Both the position numbers and the translations under genes were made by a program. From assembly GCA_024449915.1 (NCBI GenBank), contig JAMZAV010000315.1, forward strand, positions 248,001 to 312,000: a stretch of 64,000 bases of DNA. Direction: 5' to 3'. Shown one piece after another: positions 1 through 11,300 of this stretch. The stretch comes from Sweltsa coloradensis. Its lineage: Eukaryota; Arthropoda; Insecta; Plecoptera; Chloroperlidae. The notes beneath the pieces were generated by a model. That model was not told the origin of the DNA and searched no databases. It worked only from the letters and a program-made list of their open reading frames with translations. How positions within the stretch are numbered: the first letter of the stretch is position 1; every line of letters starts with the position of its first letter.

Positions 1-158
1 GTAAGCCGCCTATAAACACGTTAGGTTGTTGTTAACTGGTTGAACGTAAGAATAAAGGCCTAGCCTACCCCTACACTCCGTTTAATTTAACTTATATTTT
101 ATGGACCATGATTAGGCCCAATTAATTACGGTGTGTAAAGCTACCTTATTTAAGTAGG

Positions 159-584
159 AACTCTTTTGGTTGGGGGGGGGGGGGGGGGGGGGATCCAAAA
201 TAAAATTGTCACGTTTTTCACTATACAAAACCTGTAACGTTTCTATTTTAAATAATAACGGACTTTCAACCGAAAAGGACCCTGGTGAAAAATCTTTTGC
301 AAGATCTTGACAAGATCTTGGCAAGAATATTCTTGTAAGAATCTTGGCAAGATCTTGGCAAGAAATAAACAAGATCTTATTTCAATGCAAGATCTTGACA
401 AGATCTTACTTAACACAAGTTCTTGGCAAGATCTTACTTAATACAAGTTCTTGTCAAGATCTTGACAAGAATTTTCACCAGGGGCTCAGTTTTGGCAAAA
501 ATAGAAACGTTTAAGGTTTTGTAGTTTGTTAATAAAACAGCAAAAACATGACAATTTTATTTTGGACCCACCCAACCAAAGGAG
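159..584. mobile_element. Foldback element with long inverted ends
   Basis: The left end (AACTCTTTTGGTTGG, a G-run, then a segment ending TAAAATTGTCACG) is repeated inverted at 545-584. The interior is mainly an AAGATCTTG minisatellite. No protein is encoded. The outer end resembles the other foldback elements between 1584 and 3941. Confidence 0.6.
290..480. repeat. Minisatellite of CAAGATCTTG units
   Basis: CAAGATCTTG(G/A) recurs about ten times with small variations. The core AAGATCTT is its own reverse complement, so both strands look alike. It lies inside the foldback element at 159-584. Confidence 0.75.
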
Positions 585-699
585 CTAAATAGGCCTAGGC
601 TCCTACCACTTTTCTGTCCGTCTGTCTGTGTGTGATGTCTCACAAAGAAAACCAAATACGACGTCCTGCGACATGACAGCGCTCTTGGTAAGGTGACTA

Positions 700-1500
700 T
701 ATTTTTTTTTTTTTTTTTCTTGTGCAAAGTTGGCCTCTTCAGCCATTCTTCTGTCTTGCTATCCAATATAAGACTGCCTCCTTTTCTATCCTGCTCAGGT
801 CATCGGGCAGGGAGTCAATGTCATTCTTGAGGGCGGCGCATCTGAAGAGATGCGCTCTGTCTTGATCTTCTAAATTACAAAGTTTGCAGGTGGCCGGTTC
901 GTTTGTAATGTTGAAGCGGTGCAGGTGGGTTACGCAAGACGTCGTGACCGGTTACAAGCCGGAAATGGGCGGTGGCCGTCTTCCTCGACCAGTCTTTGTC
1001 TGGCCCTTTTTTGATCTCGGTCCACCAGTTCTTTAGTCGTGAAGTCTCTTCTGTGGTGTTTCTGAAGATCCTTTTTGTGGTTGACTTGATCTTAGTTTTG
1101 ACATTTTGGTAGGAGAGAGGCGCTGCTGGTGGTTGCGGTGCTTTTGTGGCACTTTTGGCCAAGAAGTCTGCCTTTTCATTCCCCATGATCTTGCAGTGGC
1201 TGGGGATCCATTGAGTCTCTAATAGTTTGTTTTGCTGTCGGATGCCGACAAGGGAGTTTTTGAAAAGCAGCGATTTAGGATGGAGGTTCGCTGCTTGAGA
1301 GACAAATTGGATGGCTGAGACGCTGTCGCTTAGGATCACAAATTTTGTCTTGTTGAGGGGGAAGGCGGGGGTCTCGGCGATTTTTTTCGGCCGCCTGGCA
1401 ATGGCTGCGACCTCAGCGTCGAAGTATGTTTCGCCAGCTCCCATTGGGAGTGGCTTCTTCAAAGAAGATGCATATGATAAATTAAAATTAAAATTAAAAT
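700..1500 (-). mobile_element. Non-LTR retrotransposon 3' end with RNase H domain, degenerate
   Basis: The minus strand encodes the end of a LINE second open frame. An RNase H domain is visible with AEVAAIA, ILSDSVSAI and WIPSHCKIMGNEKADFLAK. It is followed by RLVTGHDVL and, after a 1-base insertion that breaks the frame near 935, by a C-x2-C...H-x4-C knuckle with the residues LCNLEDQDRAHLFRC. A T-run at 701-718 is the poly(A) tail on this strand, which fixes the 3' end. The reverse transcriptase and everything upstream are missing, a normal 5' truncation. RNase H places it in an I/Jockey/R1-type clade; the exact family is not resolved. The copy is dead. Confidence 0.85.
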
Positions 1501-1583
1501 GATAAATTAGATACAGGCCACAACTCAAAATCGAAAGGTAGGCCTATTTGATAGGCACTACAATGAGATGTGCCCCCCCCCCC

Positions 1584-1821
1584 GCACTTCTTCGGTTGGG
1601 GGGGTCCAACTTTTCAACACTTGTTTTTTTCAATGAAAACATAGGCCTACGCCACCCGAAATCCTTTCCGTTACAAAACTACTTACGTTAGGTTAGTCGA
1701 CCTTTCCGCCTAGGCCCTAGTTACCTGCGCGCTAGTTCTAGGATATGTTTGATAAGAGCGCACCCGAAATCCTTTCCGTTACAGTGTATAAAAGTTGGAC
1801 CCCCCTAGCCGAAGAAGTACC
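1584..1821. mobile_element. Foldback MITE, CTTCTTCGGTTGG type
   Basis: GCACTTCTTCGGTTGGGG, then GTCCAACTTTT, opens the element. The reverse complement, AAAAGTTGGACCCCCC then TAGCCGAAGAAGTAC, closes it. The interior holds two direct copies of CACCCGAAATCCTTTCCGTT. No coding frame. Confidence 0.75.
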
Positions 1822-1975
1822 TGGGGGGAGGGGGGGGGGGGTTGCCCCCCCCACAATAGCGTTGCAGGTGATTATGTCGAGGTAGGCCCTAGGCCTACCC
1901 TAGAACAACAGTGAAATGGCCTTGGCCCCGTTTGGCTTCGGCACAGGCTAGTAAGTGATCGTTGCTGCAGCAAGG

Positions 1976-2114
1976 GTACTTTTTCGGTTGGGACGGGACA
2001 AAGTGGAAAAGTAGGTTATGGGGAAGGGGTGGGGGGTAGGTGGGGGGGGCCCTAACCTACTTTTCCCCCAACATCAGTGTTAAAAAAGTTGTCACGTCCC
2101 AACCGAAAAAGTAC
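1976..2114. mobile_element. Foldback MITE, CTTTTTCGGTTGGGACG type
   Basis: GTACTTTTTCGGTTGGGACG at the left is matched by CGTCCCAACCGAAAAAGTAC at the right, a perfect 20-bp inverted terminus. The AAAGTAGGTTA segments form a second inner inverted pair. AGCAAG occurs just outside both ends as a possible target duplication. Confidence 0.75.
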
Positions 2115-3000
2115 AGGAGCAAGTGACATAGGTAGGCCCTAGGCCTAGATGTTTGCCTAATGAGGCTAGGAAGGAGTTTTCACTCAAAGGGTCTAGGCTA
2201 GGCCTACGCCTCATAACTTACGCCTTTGTTGATGGTATTGAAGATGTAATCCGAGCCCATATCAAATGTGCGTTCGAAGAAAAATGCCCCAAGCATAACA
2301 GTGAGGGCAAACGTAGAAGTTCTCTTGAATATTCCTTGATACAACTTATTTGCAACTGCAGACATCTTCACTTATTGCTACACAACCTCAGCAATTAACA
2401 AGGAACAGACCGGAGCCTAGACTACAAAATAGAACCGACAAAGCTCAAAAGGTCAAGTATTCAAGAGGAAAATGGAATGAATGAACAGCTGCTGTAGACA
2501 CTGCCTGCTGGATGCAAATGGCTTTTTCTGTACATTGCAGCCAATGCTAGCATAATGGACATTTCTTTAAAACTCATGCAAAATCTGCTTATAATCACTC
2601 AATAGGTTGATAGAGAAACATGCAGTAACTAATTGTTTTCCCAGCACACATTTTGACAGTATTTAATTTAAATGTGAACAATTTATTTACGTTTTTGAAA
2701 GCGACATTTGACTGTTTTCGTGTTTCAGATGGCTCCCTGCTAACACCCATAAATCGATAGATCGATAGATTATCAGCTAGGCCTACATTTTAGGCTTCTA
2801 GCGATTTGAATGTGTTGTTATTGAAAGTGTGGAACATTTTGTAAAGTTTCTTCTCTAATGTAATTATTCTACTTGGATTAGAGTAAGTACCCAAATGCTA
2901 AATGGAGCCTGAAATGGGCCTATAGTTAACGAGGTTCCCTACCTAAAACTATTCGAGGCCTAAAGGCTTGAAATGTAGCTAGGCCCTACCAAGCGGACCT
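2115..3000. other. No gene seen
   Basis: AT-rich sequence with several TAGGCCTA motifs. A short open frame at 2153-2398 shows no recognisable domain and no splice context. Nothing else is supported. Confidence 0.5.
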
Positions 3001-3219
3001 GGAACTCTTTCGGTTGGTATGGACAGTTTTTGATCAGTAGGGCCTAGTAGGTAGGGCTACTTTAGATTTAAAATAGCGACGTTAAAGGTTTGGTACTTTA
3101 GATTTAAAATAGCAACGTTAAAGGTTGTGTGGGTATTTTAGATTTAAAATAGCGACGTTAAAGGTTTTGTAGGTACACATATAAAAAAAACTGTCCATAC
3201 CAACCGAAAGAGTACCTAG
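3001..3219. mobile_element. Foldback MITE with 16-bp flanking direct repeat
   Basis: GGAACTCTTTCGGTTGG then TATGGACAGTTTTT is matched inverted at 3185-3216. The interior carries three direct copies of a roughly 38-bp unit containing TTTAGATTTAAAATAGC. CCTACCAAGCGGACCT lies immediately on both sides (2985-3000 and 3220-3235), as expected of a target-site duplication. Confidence 0.85.
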
Positions 3220-3564
3220 CCTACCAAGCGGACCTTACGCTAGGCCTAGGCCCTAGCCTATTTCGTAGGCCTATTTTCTTATTTCTTTCTTCCCCTGCTA
3301 GTGACCGTACGCCCCCTAGGCCTAGCTCCAGCCTATTGTTCATCCTAGGCTAGACTTTGTGTAATAAATATCCCTTTACGGCTAGGGCGTACGATCTGGG
3401 ACGGTTTGGATTGGGGTAAATTATGCAGTAGGGCTAGGGCGTATCCAATCCCTGATTCAATGCAGTAGGGCTAGACCTATAGGCCTACCTTAGGCTATAC
3501 CGCCGCACCCAAAAGTAGGTTAGGCCTAGAGAGGGGTGGTGGGGGTGGGGCGAAACGCCGTGGG

Positions 3565-3787
3565 TACTTCTTCGGCTAGGGGGGTCCAACTTTTATATAC
3601 ACTGTAACGGAAAGGATTTTGGGTGCGCTCTTATAGATTATATCCTAGAACTAGCGCGGCGCACTATAGCCAGCGGAAAGTTCGGCTAACCTAACGAAAG
3701 TACACCTTTAACATAATTTAGTAACAAGGCAATATAACAGTGTTAACAAGGTGTATAAAAGTTGGACCCCCTAGCCGAAGAAGTGCC
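3565..3787. mobile_element. Foldback MITE with 10-bp flanking direct repeat
   Basis: TACTTCTTCGGCTAGGGG then GGTCCAACTTTTATA is matched inverted at the right end. ACGCCGTGGG flanks it at 3555-3564 and 3788-3797. The inverted ends are nearly those of the element at 1584-1821, so the two are one family. Confidence 0.85.
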
Positions 3788-3837
3788 ACGCCGTGGGGGT
3801 AGGCCAAATTGACCACGGCAACAAAAAGCGGTACCCT

Positions 3838-3941
3838 ACTTCTGTATTGGCGGGTCCCAACTGTTACACACTAACGGAAAGGATTTCGGGTGCGTATGTT
3901 TTCATTGAAAAAAAATGTTGGGACCCGCCAAGTACAGAAGT
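3838..3941. mobile_element. Short foldback MITE with 8-bp flanking repeat
   Basis: CACTTCTGTA-type ends, with TTGGCGGGTCCCAAC, are inverted at 3838-3861 and 3916-3941. CAAAAAGC lies near both sides (3822-3829 and 3945-3952). The interior shares the GTAACGGAAAGGATTTCGGG segment with its larger relatives. Confidence 0.65.
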
Positions 3942-3999
3942 GTCCAAAAAGCTTCACGCCCCCCTCTCCCCCACTAACCTACTTTTAGGCAAAATTAGT

Positions 4000-4640
4000 G
4001 TTTTTTGTATATGGTAGGCAGACCTATAGCCCTATGGGCCTATAGCCCTTCTGCATAATTACTTTTGTGATAGGGCCTAATTGTGAAGAATCACTCAACG
4101 GACCGGAATTACTTTGGAAGGTAATTTAAATGATTTTAAGCGGTAGGCCTACTACTTACATGGTTTGTGGAGTGTTTTAAGTCAGCGCACGTTCATTTGG
4201 GTATGTTTTTAGGTAATTTGAAAGGTTTGTGTTATTGACATTGTTGATGTTTACGTTGTGACTTTGAGTGAATGTGTTGTATGTCGGCTGGAGCGACGGC
4301 GGGGTGGGGGCAATAATGTTTTGTAGTGCTAGCAACTAAAACTTTTCCTGGGGGTTGGGGAGCAACACCCCCCAGTTAGTTGTGTATCGAATTTCATTTG
4401 GAATTCACAGTAGTTGATAGCACTGGCTTAGGCTTGATTTGAGTTCGAAGATGGCTGCGTTTGGAAGTAATGGTTGTTTGTTACGTGTTGTTAGTGTCTG
4501 TTTTGTAGTGTTTTATTTTGTTAGGCCAACACTTGTGTGCGCCTGTTTAAAAATGATTTAAAATTGCTCTGTTAGGCCCTATGGTTCTTCTGGTGTTTTT
4601 ACAACAAAAAAAGGAATAAAAACATTGCTTTTAAAAATAA
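4000..4640. other. No gene seen
   Basis: Unique-looking AT-rich sequence with no convincing coding frame. At 4645-4702 it ends in a CAGTGGCGGAACTAGG terminus (read on the minus strand), a hAT-type end for which no partner was found. Confidence 0.5.
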
Positions 4641-4689
4641 AAATAAATGGGGCCCCCTAAACTAGCGGGCGGGCCTTGCGGGCGCCTAG

Positions 4690-5285
4690 TTCCGCCACTG
4701 CGTGTCCGGCTTGACAGGGTTGTCGATATCTTCTCGGGGTATTCTATGGAATGCTCTACGGATGTCAGATAAACTGTAGGCCCTATAACCATTTTCCTGT
4801 AATGTTTCGGTTAATATCTTCTTTTTTTCGCTGTAACTTTCTCCATCGGACAAGCGTTTGGTACGTGACACTAGAGAGTTGATAACTGCATGCTTTTGAG
4901 ATGGGTGATGGTGTGAGGTTACTTGTAATATAAGTTAGTATGTGTAGGCTTCTGGTAGACGGCGTGACCAATTCGACCATTACCTACCTTATCAATAACA
5001 AATCAAGAAAGGGTAACTGTTTTTCGACTTCTATCTCTATTGTCAATTGAATACTACTAAATGGGTGTGAAAATCGTGTTATTCTTCTCAAGTGCCCGGG
5101 AATACACAGACTATGTCATCCACATTATAGCGCTTCCATAGGACAGGTTTGATAGGAAATGTTGACAGAGCCTTGGTCTCAAAATGCTCGAGAAAAATGT
5201 TGGCGATGACTGGACTCAATGGACTTCCCATCGGACTTCCTTCAGATTGTTCGTAGGCTATATCTTGTCCTCGAAAGAAAAGACA
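4690..5285 (-). mobile_element. Penelope-like reverse transcriptase fragment, broken
   Basis: The minus strand encodes the reverse transcriptase block EGSPMGSPLSPVIANIF. The catalytic box follows as YNVDD, which has one residue more than the usual YVDD. After a stop come QLPFLDLLLIR and HAVYQKPTHTNLYYK, the FLD and KPT-type motifs that follow the catalytic box in Penelope-like elements. Several stops and frame changes show an inactive remnant. No GIY-YIG endonuclease is seen. A telomere-associated relative without endonuclease cannot be excluded. Confidence 0.75.
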
Positions 5286-5489
5286 ACATTAGACAACAAC
5301 ACAACATTCTTTTCTTTCCTCCTCTCCTAAATGGTAAATTAACTACCGGTACTAATTTTGAATTTTTAAAGTTAAATGTTTAGGCTTATTTGATTTGTTT
5401 TCTGGTTGCCCAGGTGAGGCACTTACTCTTTAAAAAAAACTCTTGTTCCCTGTACTCATTGCTAGCTTCCCCAGCGACATCAGCAATCA

Positions 5490-6445
5490 GCAATCAATAG
5501 GGAACACACACGTGACGTCACAGCTCGGCGCGGATCTTACTGATGGACAAGCATCCTCATTCCGCAAGTTGACGCCTGATGAACGGCTCAACAAATATCA
5601 CGCTCTAACTTTTATACTATTCATTATTTGGACAAACTTAAGAGGAATAATATTTAGCAAACATATCATTTCTTCTAATAGCGATTATTTTGATTTTTTT
5701 TAGAGAACCGTTAGCTTGTTATAACAATGTACGCATTATAAATGACAAAATTATCACATCTTTAAGTCTTTTCAACTTCAATTGACACAAAACTACTGAT
5801 CGATTTCAAAAGAATTCTCTCTCTAAATATTGCATCTAACTAATTAGTAATTAGACAAGAAATAAATAAACTTTCTCGATAGAAAAAGCACAGAACGAAA
5901 TTTTACAGCATAGCGTGCAGTTTTTCAACGGCTCATCCGCACGTCAAAAGCGCGTATTTTAGATGAAAAACACATACCATGGCGTTTTACCCTATGCTAT
6001 AAATTTTCGTTCTGTGCACTTTCTATCTAGAAAGTTTATTTATTTCTTGTCTAAACAGTCCCAATGAATTTTTTGAAAGCGGTCTTGTCAAAATCCAATC
6101 ACTAGATTTTTGTCAATTGAAGTTTTTTATTAAATTTCATAAAAAAAACAGTAAAGTTCTTAAATTTTGTTTTAATATGTACATCGAAATAACAGTTAAA
6201 ACGGCCGTGTAAAAATTCAAAGTAATCGCTGTTAGAAGGAATGATATATTTGCTGAATATATATTATTCCTCTTAAGTTTTTCCCCAATAATGAATAGGA
6301 TAAAAGTTAGAGCGTGATAAGTTGTGCAACGTTCAGCAGGCGTCCACTTTCGAACCGATGGTTGCTTGTCCACCAGTTGGGCTCAAAACGGAGAATACCC
6401 CTCATTCCCCTCGATTTTGTGACGTAGTTGTGTGTACCCTATTTT
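5490..6445. mobile_element. Large imperfect inverted repeat (foldback element)
   Basis: The segment at about 5490-5690 reappears inverted at about 6190-6445. A second inner pair (about 5852-5925 and 5985-6057) contains AAGAAATAAATAAACTTTCT and GCACAGAACGAAA. Each arm carries the same short frame with YHALTFILFII in equivalent positions, because the DNA is shared. No transposase is seen. The outer arms share AGGG(A/T)ACACAC and CGTCACA. Confidence 0.7.
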
Positions 6446-6449
6446 CCAT

Positions 6450-7314
6450 GCCCTGGTTAACGCTAGGTAGTAGACAAGGTTCTTTGACAAGAAGCAGGTA
6501 GACATTTGGGTTTAATGCTATAAACCACGGGTTAAGTTATGTATCACTTTATTTTTCTTTACACATGAATATTTGTACAAAACGTTTAAAAACTAAGATA
6601 TGATCTGTATCAGGCACTTGGAAAATACAAAGCGACAGCTACAGATGCAGATCTTACTTAAGGCTATGTGAAAGTTTGAGCTTATTGTTGGCATAGTTAA
6701 CAACACATGCATTCAAATCTTTGTATTAAAAGCAAAAGGGTGTTGTTAGTTACAAACTTACAACCGTCACACAAATTGTTTTTAAGTAAGCTCATAGGGT
6801 ACCGATACTTAGAGACTACAAGTTTCATCAACCTGCTCTCCACTAAGTTGAAATATATATTTGTAATACATTTAGTATGTACTTATATGAGAATGTATAA
6901 TTGATTTTAGACACAGCTTCTTGTTCCCAGGCTCTGAACATGATTATGGAATGTCTAGATCGTAGTGTGATTAGTAGGCAGGTTAAATAGGTAGGCTACG
7001 TTCTGGAAGGTCTATTAATTAGAACTTGCAAGTGGTCTAACTTTAATGCACTGATTACCTTTAAGAAATATTTGAAATATTTTAGGCCTGTGTAATGTAA
7101 TATGTAATCAACTGTGAGTGACATCGATGTCAAGGCTTTTTCAACCGCTCTTTCATCGCGTTTTATATCCAAGTTTAAACCACTTCTTTTTTTCCAAGTT
7201 ATTGCCTAGGCCTAATAATTTGGAAATAACAAAAATAGCCTTGCAGTGGCTATCAACATATTAATGGGGAGAGGCAAGATGGAAATAAGAATATAAACTT
7301 TGTGCAACAGATCA

Positions 7315-7349
<35 letters not shown>

Positions 7350-7672
7350 AGAATTCTATCTGAGTAAAAAGTTGCTCTATAGGTTTATGTAAAACTATGT
7401 AGAATCCTAGTCTAGGTACGTCACAGAAGACACAATGTTGATGTGTGCAGAACCAGAAAAAAATATTTTTATAGGTGGCTGAGTGACTTGGGTCCATGTG
7501 AGCAAAGATTCAATAGGAATTCCATAATCATTGTTCAGTAAAATTGCCTCCTCCTTCGAGCAATAGTGTACCTATTCAAATAACATATGCAGCCTGCACA
7601 TGAAATTGAACACAGAATACTGATAACTTGCAAAAGTACAATTTTCAATATTTTGAATAATACCACCCCGCT
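6450..7672. other. Region 3' of the SALS-like gene, no gene seen
   Basis: AT-rich sequence that probably includes the 3' untranslated part of the minus-strand gene ending at 7673. The only other feature is a 37-base G-run at 7313-7349. Short frames here end in homopolymer residues and are not genes. Confidence 0.5.
7313..7349. repeat. Poly(G) tract
   Basis: An uninterrupted run of about 37 G. Its exact length is unlikely to be reliable in any assembly. Confidence 0.9.
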
Positions 7673-8350
7673 TCATCCAAGCTCAGCCAGTACAGCGTTG
7701 AGGTCTTCTTGTAATGTGATAGCCATTTCTTTTTGTTTAAAAAGATCGTCCTTTACTCTATCTACATTTGCTTTTAACATGTAATTACCCTTCTTTAACA
7801 CAGCTAAGATATTTTCATGTTTTTTAGATCGATTGGTGAGATTTTTCTTCCTATCTTCCACTGGTGCTTCTGTTGGTAGGTCTCCTTCGCTCTCTTCTTC
7901 GGAGGCTTCGCTTTCACTCTCTGATTCCGTCTCGCTCTCCGTTTCCTCTTCATCCTCATCACTTTCTTCTTCTTCATCTTCCTTCAAGACACTTGCCATA
8001 CTTTCCACTTCCTTCTGCAACACCTTATATCTCTTCTTCTCTTCCTTCAACGTTGCCAAAAGCTTCTTCAACTGATCTTTGAGCGATGCACGCTCTTTAC
8101 GGGCTAGTTCTTCTTTATCCTTGAATGATGTCACTTTGGTCGTAAGTAGTTTCAGCTCTCTGGCCGTGCGTCTCTCTTGGAGGGCTTCTTCGTCCTCTTC
8201 TTCATCTGAGCTTTCTTCTGTTTCGGTTTCATCCTCGTACTCTGACTCTTCGTCCTCAACTTGGGCCTGTGCTACTTGTTTCGCTATTGCACTGCTAGAT
8301 TTGGCAAGTCTCTTTGCCGATGGTTGCTTAGTAATCGGTTGATCACCATC
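7673..8350 (-). CDS. sals: SALS-like, last exon (acidic coiled-coil tail)
   Basis: The acceptor TTATAG precedes GATGGTGATCAACC in phase 0. The exon encodes about 225 residues: a lysine-rich start, an E/D/S-rich block, a coiled coil with repeated ERASLKDQLKKLLATLKEEKK-type heptads, a second E/S/D block, and an ending coiled coil, EDLNAVLAELG, then stop. The serine- and leucine-rich frames on the opposite strand are antisense shadows. Confidence 0.85.
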   Translation of the reverse strand, partial: DGDQPITKQPSAKRLAKSSSAIAKQVAQAQVEDEESEYEDETETEESSDEEEDEEALQERRTARELKLLTTKVTSFKDKEELARKERASLKDQLKKLLATLKEEKKRYKVLQKEVESMASVLKEDEEEESDEDEEETESETESESESEASEEESEGDLPTEAPVEDRKKNLTNRSKKHENILAVLKKGNYMLKANVDRVKDDLFKQKEMAITLQEDLNAVLAELG

Positions 8351-11300
8351 CTATAAATACACATACAAAGGAGATAAATTAAAACCGTGAGTTTACATGT
8401 TGGTTAATTTTACTGCAATGATATTATAAAATAATTTAAATTGATAACTTAACCCCTTAGCTGTGGAATTTATTTTTAGAAGTTGTTCTTCCCCTGTGTA
8501 TTAATTTTAAGGTAAAAAACCCTTATTTATACTTGAGTTGAAACTATCATTACTTTGCCATTTTTGCAAGTAGGGCCTATCTCAATTTTTTTGGTTGTAT
8601 CATAATTCAGTTCACCCTCCTAACTATATCTGACCCTAAAATAACTGACATGTTCTGGATATATAAACAACCCTTACGCGACGCCACTATGCACAAATGA
8701 GGCAACAGGCTCCTATTCCGTTAGGATAGCCTTGAAAAATCGATCATCTACCACCAACATAACAGAACGAAAATCACTAGAATGAAGACCTCTGCTGCTG
8801 GCGATAATTCGCGTATATATACGGCATACACAGACTCACGAAGTGGGAAGTGTTGCGGCGCGTATATTTACGGCATGCACAGTACGGATGCCATTTAGCA
8901 TGGACGTGTATATATATGGCATGAACAGCTAAGGGGTTAAGGTCGGTGCACATAACTTCCTAAGGCTTAAGGTTTATGGTTTAACGAAGTTAAAACATGC
9001 CCAATGCGTTCTCGCCTTCACATGATTTCCCAAGGTTTAAGGTTTAGGGTCTAAGGTTTAAGAAGATGAAAATATTTCAACTTCTTAGCTCTTAAACACT
9101 AAACACTAAACCCAGCCAATGAGAAGTGAGCTCTCATAAATCCGGCCAGTGGTAGTGCGCGTACTAGTAACGTTATCGAAAAACATTTCTTAGACCATAA
9201 ACCATAAACCTTAAACCTAAAACCTTCGGATAGTATGTGCACCGGCCTTTAAATAAATAAAACAATCGTATTTAGATTCTACCCACTCAGTCACATCACA
9301 TAGGTACGTACCGGTACATCACATTGGGGGGACATTAAATTTAAAGCAGACTAACTCAAAACCTTTCTTTCAACTGTATAGGCCCCTACCATATGTCTCA
9401 AGTGATATGAAATACTGAGTCTTGTCAATTGTCTATGGCTATTTTTGCTTCCCCAAAAATAAATTAACGTGTACCCTAATAGTAGTAAGTTTGTAACCTG
9501 TTACAAACATTGTAACTTAGCATTGATGTAGTGATTTGTCTTGCATACAAACTTACTTACTTTATTTATGAAATGATTTCATTTGGACATTGGAACAAGT
9601 AAATAACAAATAGGGACTCCTACCATAAAAAACTTTGATCTAGTGATCAAAACCCAAGTGTGGTGCCTACATAAGAATAATGAATTTATACTAACCCTAC
9701 TAGCGTAGTTGGACATCCGGCGCTCCATGATCTGGGCCTTGCGTTGAAGATCCTCTAATTCCCCTCTTGCCATCTCTAGTTGCCCGGCCGTCTCGTGGTA
9801 TTTGTTTTCCATTTCCTCAGCTGTCTTCTGGACAGTTTCTAGCTCAGCCTTCAACTTGCGATTCTCCTGGAAATTTACCAATCCGTTTTAGTTCACACAT
9901 GCCTAAAACTATTAAAGTCTTCATTTTTGGTGTTACATTGTTGTTCATTGTTGGATAATTAAACGTTCAAATGCCTGGATATTAAGTTTTTTCTAACTTT
10001 CTTACAACATAAAAACATTCTTGAAATTAAACAATTATTTTTCAACATAGGCCTAAAATTATTTTTTAATTTATTAATTTGGGAACAACAGCTGTTCTCA
10101 AGTTGTTTCCTCATAGAACTATAGTAAAAAAATTATTAGACAGTTTTTAAGCGCAATTCCTACATGCATTTTCTAAAAGAAAAAATAGAGATAAATAGAT
10201 TTGTTTACTAGTCTACACTAGACACCTTAATAATCCTAAAATATTCTAAATGTAATTGAAACACATTTAGGCTGAATAATTGGTATTTAAATGTGTAGGG
10301 CCTAAGTGAAAGAATTAATCCCACCCCTAATGCGCTCAATAACCCAGATATGCTGGCCATAGGCTACGGTAGGCCTGCAGGCTACTTACTTCCTCCTCCT
10401 GTATCCTTTGCACTTGGGGTGTTTGCTCCTTCAGTCTTACATTCCTCTCCTTCTCCAACTCCACCTCCAGGTTAAGTAGTCGAGCCTGCAAATGGGAAAT
10501 TTCAATTGTTACTATCTGGGTACCGTATGCCTAGAATAGCTATTAGCTACCCAAGTTTGGTGTATGCATATAAAAACGTAAATTTGCAATTGTGTTTAAA
10601 TTCTATAGTGCTTAAAATGTATATTAGGCCTATACCCTAATGGCAATAGCAATTTTTCCCTTAGGGTAGGGAATGGCTATTATATTTTGTCAAGGTCTTA
10701 ATAAATTATAAAATAATCAAAAATGGATTTATTGTAAAAAAGTTAAGTAGGCCTATAGATATTTAAAGTTAGGAATGTATGGCTAAAGAGGGCCGTCAAT
10801 AATGAACTGTTATGTAGAATAACGTCCAACCAATTGGCTAGAATCCCCACTGAATAAAATATAATTGACATTTAAGTGTGTTGTTGCTTCACTGTCTTGA
10901 TTTTGTTTGAGAATGTCAACCGGACCAGTGTAGGCTGACGTTAATAACTTTTAATTTCAATTTCAAGGCACCCTAAAAACCCCACTTTGAATGTTGAATG
11001 CTGTGTGTGTTTGAAGGTTATTTAGGGTTTCAATTAATAAACATAACAATTTTTAATTGAAGAGGGTTTACTGAAGTTCTCTCAACTCAACACTAATTTG
11101 ATACTGACCTGCAGACGCTTGTTCTCTCTCTCCATGGCTTCTTTGTTCCGCAGTTCGAGCGCTAACATCTGTTTGGTGGACTGAAGGTCATCACGCACTT
11201 TGTCAATATCGTCCAGTTCGTCAGCTTCCGCCAACACTGCCTCGGCCTCCTTCTGGGTCTGCTCCTCAATCGTCATTTGTCTCCGGAACTTGCGCAATCC

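Noticed and set aside
2153..2398. 81-residue plus-strand frame
   Set aside because: No domain, surrounded by foldback elements; fits chance.
7833..8342. Serine/leucine-rich plus-strand frames
   Set aside because: Antisense of the acidic coiled-coil last exon of the SALS-like gene.
9010..9240. TTTAGGG/CCTTAAA words suggesting telomeric repeats
   Set aside because: They are parts of the inverted arms of the MITE at 8941-9247 and not a tandem array.
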